Shown here: piece after piece, positions 1 through 6,837 of the stretch
Numbering within the stretch: the stretch's first letter is position 1
Layout: the number at the start of each line of letters is the position of its first letter
Assembly (NCBI GenBank): GCA_017646785.1
Contig: JAGCLX010000106.1
Location: forward strand, 1-11,396
Reading direction: 5' to 3'
DNA from: Alistipes sp.
GTDB taxonomy: Bacteria > Bacteroidota > Bacteroidia > Bacteroidales > Rikenellaceae
DNA: 11,396 nt
Translations under genes and position numbers: made by a program
The notes under the pieces: model-generated
Told to the model about the DNA's origin: nothing
Databases searched by the model: none
The model's input: only the letters and a program-made list of their open reading frames with translations

Positions 1-894
1 AAGAGATATATAAACACTACAAGTTTTATTGTAGCACTTGGTGCGCTGCTACTCACCGCGATGGTGGGTTGCGAGCCCGAGCGCCCTACATACGATGGAC
101 CCAACTATGTGATGTTCTCGGCTGAGCGCCACGACCTCGGCATCTTGGATAGCGAGGAGTGGTTCGAGATACCCATCTCGGCTACACGCACAGCAGAGTA
201 TGATCGCAATGTGGGCGTTGAGATTATCGCAGCACGCAGCAGTGCTATCTATGGTCTGCACTACACCGTTGAGTCGACCACCGTCACCATCCCCGCAGGT
301 AAGCTAACAACGGCACTGCGCATCAAGGGTAACCCCGATGAGATAGGCGTGTCGGACTCTCTCGGCGTGACCCTCCGCCTTGCCATCAACGAGGAGGATG
401 AGTGGGAGGACTACAACGTCGAGACCGAGGTATACCTTCACAAGTGCTGTCCATTCGACATCAACTACTTCACGGGCTATGCTGTGCTCACCTCTACATG
501 GGTCATGCAGTATATGAACGCTGAGTCGCTACTTGTACACACGCACCTCGACGAGAACACCCCCAACACCATCATTGTTGAGGATATGTTCTACAAGGGA
601 TACGATATCAGCATTACGCTCAACAACGACAACCGCCTCGAGCCACTAATCGAGATGCCCCAGGAGCAGGTTGTGGGCTCTACAGGCGAGGCCTTCGGCA
701 CGATATACGGCAACGGCAAGCTGATGATGACGCAGACCATAGGAGCCTCATCCTACTACAGCTCATGCGAGGGTTTCTTGCTGCTCTACGTCACTATATA
801 TGTTGATGGCGTGGGCACCGTAGGCACCTATGCCAACGTCTTGGAGTGGATTACCGACGAGGAGGCTGAGCGCATCATGCGTGAGGGCTTCTAA
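1..894 (+). CDS. Calx-beta-like / DUF4984-like surface lipoprotein, 5' end cut by window edge
   Basis: The frame is open from base 1. An ATG at 61 exists, but the reading before it encodes a basic start (KRYINTT) and a hydrophobic stretch ending in M-V-G-C, with the cysteine at bases 70-72. This is a lipoprotein signal peptide, so the true start lies just left of the window, perhaps by one codon, and the ATG at 61 is internal. After the cysteine, roughly 100 residues resemble a Calx-beta or DUF4843-type beta sandwich, with the pattern YGLHYTVES...TVTIPAGK and then SLGVTLRL. The last ~140 residues begin at a CCPFDINYFTG segment and are beta-rich. They resemble the DUF4984-type C-terminal domains of Bacteroidales lipoproteins, a match made from memory. 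Such proteins often follow SusD-like genes, which would place a SusC/SusD pair upstream. The function is unknown; substrate binding at the cell surface is inferred. The gene ends with TAA, 36 bases before the next start. Confidence 0.82.
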   Translation, partial: KRYINTTSFIVALGALLLTAMVGCEPERPTYDGPNYVMFSAERHDLGILDSEEWFEIPISATRTAEYDRNVGVEIIAARSSAIYGLHYTVESTTVTIPAGKLTTALRIKGNPDEIGVSDSLGVTLRLAINEEDEWEDYNVETEVYLHKCCPFDINYFTGYAVLTSTWVMQYMNAESLLVHTHLDENTPNTIIVEDMFYKGYDISITLNNDNRLEPLIEMPQEQVVGSTGEAFGTIYGNGKLMMTQTIGASSYYSSCEGFLLLYVTIYVDGVGTVGTYANVLEWITDEEAERIMREGF

Positions 895-930
895 GGGTTA
901 GAACATCGGAGAGAATAAAACAGACTATAT

Positions 931-2499
931 ATGAAACGATTTTTCAATTTTAGCTTTTGGGGCATCATGCTCGCTGCGGCTATCCTGGCCACAGCATGCA
1001 GCAACGAGGTTGCCACACCCGAGCTTCCAGAGATGACAACCATACTCTGCAATGCTGGCGACCGCCCCACGTTCAACTTCACGGCGACACACGACTGGCA
1101 GCTATCGTCGGATGCTACATGGTGTAAGTTTATCACCGCGGCTGGCGAGCAGCAAGACATGTCGGGACGCGCCGGCACACACACCATAACCCTTAAGGTT
1201 ACAGACGAGGGTATCAAGGACAAGTCCACATTTGCGCACATCACCATCAAGATGGGTGGCGTGAGCGATGTGCTGGTGACCGTGGAGCGCGGTGCTAACC
1301 AGCTCTACATGCGCATATACGATGTCACTGACACGCCTATCAAGGCTATAGAGTTGGGCTACGTAGACTGGGTTCCATTCCGCATCGAGGCCAACTTCCG
1401 CTTTGCAGCTACCGACTTCCCGGAGTGGGTGGAGTTTGGCATCAAGGAGAGTGGCAACATCGTAAGTGGCGCCATCACGGGTGCTCCCGACGAAGTGACC
1501 GAGGCCTATGCCCGCATCATCAACGACGGAGAGCGCGAGTGCCAGATTATCACTGCGGAGGATGGCCATGTAGTCACCTTCTCGGATGAGTCTGGTGACA
1601 ACACCTTCACCTTCCCCATCGTCTACAACGGCATGGATAGCGACGACATCTCGTTCGTTACACCCACGGCAGACACCTACGGCTGGGAGGTGTCGCTCGA
1701 CGGCAAGGTGTTCCGCCAGAAGGATGAGGATGCTGGCACGGAGACCACCTTCAATGAGTGCATCGAGTTTGGCATTGCAGCACGCAACGACGAGTTCACA
1801 GTCCTACTTATAGAGAAGGTTGTGGATCGCGGCATCCCCTCGTACGACTTCAACGCAACGTGGATGAGCTTCGACCACGACAAAAAACAGCTCACCGTAT
1901 CGGCGAGTGACAACACACGCTATGGCGTAGTTATGGCGCTACCCAACGGCATATACGACGAAGTGCGCAACGACCTAAGCGGTAACCTATTAGAGCTTGA
2001 CGACTCTGCGGGCATAGCGTTGCAGACCCTCAAGTACGACTACTTGAAGTACGTACTCATTGAGTTCACGCAGTGCGACTTCTCGGAGCACGGTGAGTAT
2101 GACGGACTCTACATATACCACTCATTGACTACGCTCGAGATACCCGCTACGAAGCTCGACGACAGTGCTCTATTGGCGGAGTATGGCGTGGAGGAGGCCT
2201 ACAGCGCACCCTTTGTGAACTCCGTGGAGAATAAAATTCCAGGTATCATTATAGACCCACGCATCGAGAACTGGACTACCGTCACCTTCGAGGAGGGTAA
2301 GGCCTCAGCTACGGTGACATACAAGGGTGAGCCTCTGAAGATTAGCGAGAATGAGTACTACATGGGCGAGAACAAGGATGAGCGCATGTCGCTCCACCTG
2401 TGGGGTCCCAACGAGGAGTTCACCGAGAATGTCTACATCGTATTCAAGATGGATGGCGTAGCTAAGAAGCTCTTAGTCGTTACACCTCCCACCAAATAA
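931..2499 (+). CDS. BACON-like domain lipoprotein (522 aa), large unrecognised C-terminal part
   Basis: The start at 931 is supported by a full lipoprotein signal: KR at residues 2-3, a hydrophobic core, and L-A-T-A-C with the lipid-accepting cysteine at residue 23. Residues about 36-120 look like a BACON or related Ig-like domain: a tryptophan after a strand (HDWQLSSDATWCKF), a glycine-containing turn, alternating strands (THTITLKV, AHITIKMGG), and a closing VLVTVERG strand. Residues 125-215 may form a second, weaker beta domain around FPEWVEFGI. Residues 215-522 are beta-rich, with several Trp/Tyr-rich strands, and I do not recognise them; a DUF5003-like family is possible. No catalytic motif is visible. 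The upstream gap of 36 bases shows no convincing ribosome-binding site, as is normal in Bacteroidota. The gene sits between the Calx-beta-like lipoprotein and the LRR lipoprotein, 12 bases before the latter, so it is probably co-transcribed with them. A role as a surface binding or scaffold protein is inferred. Confidence 0.85.
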   Translation: MKRFFNFSFWGIMLAAAILATACSNEVATPELPEMTTILCNAGDRPTFNFTATHDWQLSSDATWCKFITAAGEQQDMSGRAGTHTITLKVTDEGIKDKSTFAHITIKMGGVSDVLVTVERGANQLYMRIYDVTDTPIKAIELGYVDWVPFRIEANFRFAATDFPEWVEFGIKESGNIVSGAITGAPDEVTEAYARIINDGERECQIITAEDGHVVTFSDESGDNTFTFPIVYNGMDSDDISFVTPTADTYGWEVSLDGKVFRQKDEDAGTETTFNECIEFGIAARNDEFTVLLIEKVVDRGIPSYDFNATWMSFDHDKKQLTVSASDNTRYGVVMALPNGIYDEVRNDLSGNLLELDDSAGIALQTLKYDYLKYVLIEFTQCDFSEHGEYDGLYIYHSLTTLEIPATKLDDSALLAEYGVEEAYSAPFVNSVENKIPGIIIDPRIENWTTVTFEEGKASATVTYKGEPLKISENEYYMGENKDERMSLHLWGPNEEFTENVYIVFKMDGVAKKLLVVTPPTK

Positions 2500-2511
2500 C
2501 CGATAGCAGCT

Positions 2512-5139
2512 ATGATACGAAATATGATAAATAGAGTATGGGTGGTTGCGCTGCTTGCCCTTGTATCACTCCTTGGAGGATGCGACAAGCAGGGCGATGA
2601 GCTTACGGCCGACTATGGCTATGTGCAGTTCCACCTCGTGAAGGCAGCGCAGCTTGACACTGCCTCTACACGCGCTACAGATGCACTCGATTGGCTCTCT
2701 GATGCGTGCAAAATTACTGTAGTCATGCAGCATGACGGCTCGACAATCACACAGACGCTTAACGTCACAAGCCACGACAAGGAGAGTGCCGAGTGGGGTC
2801 TGTTTAGCGAGAAGCTACGCCTACTCGCTGGCGACTACAACGTCATTGGATTCTACATCTACGACAACCTCGACAACGAGATCTTGGTGGGCGACGACCA
2901 GGGCAGCTTTACCATAGAGCATAACGGCCTTGTGGTTAAGAGCATAGGCGTAGAGACCATCGAGCGAGGCATAGTGTCGTTTGCTCTGCTCAAGGCATAC
3001 GAGAATACACGCTACACCTACGAGAGCGACTTCCTGTTCAGCGCCATCGCTTCTGTGGACGTTACCGTGCAGAACACCTTTAACAAGCGCACCACAAGCT
3101 TCAAGGCTCTTGCAGCAAACTACTACGAGACATTTGTTGAGGGTAGTATGGATAAGGAACTCTACGACCGTAATAGCCAATCGGCCTATATCATCTGCTC
3201 GGGAGCACACTGGCTTGAGGCTGGCAACTACATCGTTACCGACTACGTTGTCTATAGTGACACTAAGGGTAAAAATGCTATAGGTCGCGGCTCTATCGCA
3301 GATGCGAAGATGGAGTTTGATATTGAGGATAATGCACACACCCTCGCTATAGTACCCATCGTGCTATCACAAGAGAATGAGCACATCAAAGACTATAAGG
3401 CCTTGAAGGAGATATGGCTTGCACTGGATGGTCCCAACTGGACATTCCACGGCGAGGAGTATGCAGCGGGCACCAACTGGGACTTCAACAAGGATATAGA
3501 CATGTGGGGTGACCAGCCAGGTGTAACACTCGACGGCAACGGCCGCATAGTAGGCCTCAACATCTCAGGCTTCGGAGCTAAGGGTGTTGTGCCCGACGCT
3601 ATTGGCCAGCTCACGGAGTTGCGCATGCTCTACCTAGGTAACCACAACGAGCTAATTGGTGGATATAATGCCGGCACTACTGCGCGCATCCATGCCCTCG
3701 ACTATATGAACAATGTTGTGAGCTACGACGCACGTGAGGATCTAAGTCCAGAGCTTAAACGTGCCATAAATGGTAACTCGCAGTTTAAGCCTATCGCCTT
3801 GAATAAGCCCTCGCGCAAGGATGTGGCCTTTGGCAACTTCACAAATGGCATCACTGCTATATCACGTGCCATGATGCGCCTCACTAAGCTCGAGCAGCTC
3901 TTCATCGCCAACTCTCCTATTACCGATGAATTCTTCGCTGAGGTGGCTGCCGACTCTGAGTTCTACGCCGAGCGCGACAATTGGTCGTGGGCAGACTTCG
4001 AGATGCTTACAGATGTTGAGATATACAACTGCTCGAAGCTCACACACCTACCAATGGACATGCTCGCGGCACTTCCCAACATCCAGTCGCTAAACCTCTC
4101 TATGAATCAGGGAATCTCAGCAGAGCAGCTCAAGGCTGATTGGGAGGCCATCATCGACGGTGAGTCGGGTGATAAAATTCAGATTTTGTATCTTGGCTAC
4201 AACAACTTGCGCGAGACACCATCATACGACTACCTTAAGCGCATGACAAAGCTCGGATATCTCGACTGCACAAACAATCGTTTGGAGGTCGTACACCCCT
4301 TTGGTAAGGAGATATCCTTTGCAACCATCTACCTCGACAACAACCGTATCACGCGCATTTACGCTGCCGAGGATGGCTACTTCTGTGGCCTGGGACAGAT
4401 GGAGACCTTCTCATGCTCGAATAACTCTCTTACTGAGCTACCCGACATCTTCACTGCCCAGTCGGTATATACCATGCAGTCGGCAAACTTCTCCTCTAAC
4501 AACATCTCTGCGCTGGAGAATGGCGATAAATGGCGCGGCATAAACGCATCAAGCCTCAACCTCGCAGACAACTGCTTTAAGGAGCTGCCTGCACGCCTTA
4601 TGAAGTCGGGCTCGAAGATTGAGACCCTTATGCTCTCAAGCAACGGCATGCGCACAATAGCCGAGGGCGCACTAACAGGTCCATATAGCTACTATCTCAC
4701 GACCATAGACCTCAGCTTCAACCGTCTTAAGGAGATACCTTTCGACGACTTTAGCGCGCTAAACATCCCATATTTGTATGGTATCGACCTCTCGAGCAAC
4801 GCATTTGAGGCATTTCCCTACGCACCGCTTGGCATCAACACTCTTACGGTGATGAGCATACGCCAGCAGCGTGACGATGCAGGTAACCGCACACTCCGCG
4901 AGTGGCCCACAGGACTATATACATGTCCTAAGATGTCCGCATTCTACATCGGCTCGAACGACCTTCGCAAAATTGAGGACACCATCTCGCCCTACATTCT
5001 TCTCTTCGAGATTAAGGACAATCCTAACATCTCGATAGACCTCTCGGGCGTATGCGCCTACATAGAGATGGGCTACTATGAGCTTATTTACGACTCAACA
5101 CAGGATATACGTGGTTGCGATGCTCTAAACCTTGACTAA
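2512..5139 (+). CDS. DUF4458-like leucine-rich-repeat surface lipoprotein (875 aa)
   Basis: The signal peptide ends in S-L-L-G-G-C with cysteine at residue 24. The start at 2512 is used here; a second Met, residue 5 at base 2524, would work equally well. Residues about 35-165 and 165-290 look like the paired beta domains of Bacteroidales DUF4458 proteins, with segments such as YGYVQFHL, LDWLSDACKITVVM and LLAGDYNVIGFYIYDNLDNE. A TRAT motif at residues 53-56 may be a protease site. From residue 294 there is an N-cap resembling plant-type LRR caps: a helix KALKEIWLALDGPNW, then W332-G, GV at 337-338, GRIVGLN at 344-350, and a VPDAIGQLTEL repeat. About 15-17 leucine-rich repeats follow up to about residue 845, interrupted by a non-LRR insertion at 384-456. 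The C-terminal cap contains Cys848 and Cys869. The solenoid suggests protein or glycan binding outside the cell; the ligand is unknown. The stop codon overlaps the next start by one base. Confidence 0.9.
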   Translation: MIRNMINRVWVVALLALVSLLGGCDKQGDELTADYGYVQFHLVKAAQLDTASTRATDALDWLSDACKITVVMQHDGSTITQTLNVTSHDKESAEWGLFSEKLRLLAGDYNVIGFYIYDNLDNEILVGDDQGSFTIEHNGLVVKSIGVETIERGIVSFALLKAYENTRYTYESDFLFSAIASVDVTVQNTFNKRTTSFKALAANYYETFVEGSMDKELYDRNSQSAYIICSGAHWLEAGNYIVTDYVVYSDTKGKNAIGRGSIADAKMEFDIEDNAHTLAIVPIVLSQENEHIKDYKALKEIWLALDGPNWTFHGEEYAAGTNWDFNKDIDMWGDQPGVTLDGNGRIVGLNISGFGAKGVVPDAIGQLTELRMLYLGNHNELIGGYNAGTTARIHALDYMNNVVSYDAREDLSPELKRAINGNSQFKPIALNKPSRKDVAFGNFTNGITAISRAMMRLTKLEQLFIANSPITDEFFAEVAADSEFYAERDNWSWADFEMLTDVEIYNCSKLTHLPMDMLAALPNIQSLNLSMNQGISAEQLKADWEAIIDGESGDKIQILYLGYNNLRETPSYDYLKRMTKLGYLDCTNNRLEVVHPFGKEISFATIYLDNNRITRIYAAEDGYFCGLGQMETFSCSNNSLTELPDIFTAQSVYTMQSANFSSNNISALENGDKWRGINASSLNLADNCFKELPARLMKSGSKIETLMLSSNGMRTIAEGALTGPYSYYLTTIDLSFNRLKEIPFDDFSALNIPYLYGIDLSSNAFEAFPYAPLGINTLTVMSIRQQRDDAGNRTLREWPTGLYTCPKMSAFYIGSNDLRKIEDTISPYILLFEIKDNPNISIDLSGVCAYIEMGYYELIYDSTQDIRGCDALNLD

Positions 5140-6836
5140 TGAAGACTATGAGAAATACGCTATTATATATTGTTGGCTGCATGGCTATATTCACAACGGC
5201 AAGTTGCACCAACGACAATACTACAATACAGGGCTTTGAGGCCGACACACCAACCATCGACGCAGCAGCTTCGGGTGGAAACTACAACGTAGCCATACGC
5301 TCCGACAGAGAGTGGACTGCCGTGGTTGACGAGCCATGGGTTTTGGTATCGCCCGCTAACGGACGCGGCGAGGTACGCTGTGAAGTGCGTATCGACTCAA
5401 CACTCGTGAACGATATGCGTACTACGCAAATTCGCTTCTCGTCTGGTGGCGAGCTACTACAGAGCGTAGCCATCAACCAGGAGGGATATGCACGCGCCAT
5501 CACACCCACGGAGAGCGAAGTGCGCATCGAGGCATCTGCTGCACGCGCTCTTCGCCACTTCGACGTGGAGGTAAGTGCCAATGTCGAATTTATTGTTGAG
5601 GCTGAATACGATGGCAACGAGGAGTGGCTCTCGGTGGATGACTACACCATAAACCTCGATCGCGGAGCACGCCCACGTAGCACAACTTTTGGCATAGACT
5701 GGAAGATGAACCACAACGCCAAGGAGCGCACAGCAAAACTACACTTTAAGGCTCTCGATGGAAAGGATCTCGACACTCCTACGGTGATGGTCATACGCCA
5801 GGCTGCAGCACCCGTAATTGAGGATAACCGTCAGGGTGACTCGCTTGCCGTGATAGCCATCTACGAGAAGTTGGAGTGCTGGAGCGAAAACGCCATCTCT
5901 ACAACAGAGGGTATGCATCGTTGGAGCTGCCTACGTCTGTGGGAGGCGAACGACCCCACACTACCATCTGAGGAGGCTGTTGGTCGTGTGCGTGATATAG
6001 AGCTCAGCTACTTCGACACCGAGGAGGGTATCCCCTATGAGATTAAATATCTCAAATACCTAGAGACAATATCGTTGTATGGCAACGTAAACACCATGCT
6101 CAAATCGATAGATATGGGTGAGGAGATTTGCGATTTGGAGCACATCAAGGCTATACGCATAGCAGCCTTCGGTCTTGTGTCGCTCCCCGACAACTTCGCT
6201 AAGTTGGGCGACACACTCGAGGATCTCGACATCAGCTCTAACAACTTCAACGCTATTCCCGAAGTGCTCACAGAGGAGAACTTCCCTAAGCTCAAGAGCC
6301 TTGACCTTACGGCCAACCGTCGAGCTATGATTAGCGACCTACGCAATAGTTCAAAGAGCAGTGAGGGCATAGGTATACACCACAACAGCGCTAAGGATGA
6401 CGCTCTTAAGCGCCTACTCCTATGGGAGAACCTCGAGTCACTGACACTCTCGTACAACTACTTCGAGGGCAAAATCCCCGACTTCAATGTGGGAGAGAAT
6501 GGCGTAAGAGCATATACCGAGGCGGACATTGTAGAGCGTGGCGACACGCTAAACTGGGCTGTTCAAAACAAGCTGCCTCGCGTGCTTCCCAATATGCGTA
6601 GTCTGCGTCTCAACCTCAACTTCCTATCGGGCGACCTACCGGACTGGTTGCTCTACCACCCACGTCTTATGGAGTGGAGTGCCGAGAGTCTTATCTACGT
6701 ACAACAGGAGGGCGGCGTGGATAGCAATGGTGACCATGTTGGCTTTGCGAACGAGCCTACATCACGCGAATACTACTTCCAGGCATACCCACTTATGCGT
6801 GGCAGATATGAGTTTAACGATGAAATAGAGGAGTAA
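5139..6836 (+). CDS. Lipoprotein with two BACON-like domains and a leucine-rich-repeat domain (565 aa)
   Basis: The ATG at 5139 shares its A with the TAA of the previous gene (TAATG), which suggests translational coupling. A second in-frame ATG at 5148 (residue 4) could also start the protein. The signal peptide ends in T-T-A-S-C with cysteine at residue 23. Residues about 37-117 form a clear BACON-type domain: SGGNYNVAIRSDREWTAVV, then WVLVSPANGRG, then strands closing with SVAINQEG. Residues about 122-222 form a second such domain, with EEWLSVDDYTINL and a closing VMVIRQAAAP strand. Residues about 281-515 form a leucine-rich-repeat domain (GRVRDIELSYF, LEDLDISSNNF, LKSLDLTANR, LESLTLSYNYFEGKIP, MRSLRLNLNFLSGDLP). 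The last ~50 residues, ending in YEFNDEIEE, are not recognised. BACON domains are proposed to bind carbohydrate or to act as spacers. Here they would hold the LRR domain away from the membrane. One base separates this gene from the protease gene. Confidence 0.9.
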   Translation: MKTMRNTLLYIVGCMAIFTTASCTNDNTTIQGFEADTPTIDAAASGGNYNVAIRSDREWTAVVDEPWVLVSPANGRGEVRCEVRIDSTLVNDMRTTQIRFSSGGELLQSVAINQEGYARAITPTESEVRIEASAARALRHFDVEVSANVEFIVEAEYDGNEEWLSVDDYTINLDRGARPRSTTFGIDWKMNHNAKERTAKLHFKALDGKDLDTPTVMVIRQAAAPVIEDNRQGDSLAVIAIYEKLECWSENAISTTEGMHRWSCLRLWEANDPTLPSEEAVGRVRDIELSYFDTEEGIPYEIKYLKYLETISLYGNVNTMLKSIDMGEEICDLEHIKAIRIAAFGLVSLPDNFAKLGDTLEDLDISSNNFNAIPEVLTEENFPKLKSLDLTANRRAMISDLRNSSKSSEGIGIHHNSAKDDALKRLLLWENLESLTLSYNYFEGKIPDFNVGENGVRAYTEADIVERGDTLNWAVQNKLPRVLPNMRSLRLNLNFLSGDLPDWLLYHPRLMEWSAESLIYVQQEGGVDSNGDHVGFANEPTSREYYFQAYPLMRGRYEFNDEIEE

Positions 6837-6837
6837 T

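Noticed and set aside
61..63. ATG at 61 as the start of gene 1
   Set aside because: Starting there would leave only M-V-G before the lipobox cysteine and no hydrophobic segment. The in-frame upstream codons supply the rest of a normal signal peptide.
1102..1569. A 155-codon open frame on the minus strand inside gene 2
   Set aside because: It is opposite a well-supported lipoprotein gene, has no domain pattern and no start context, and arises from the codon bias of the + strand gene.
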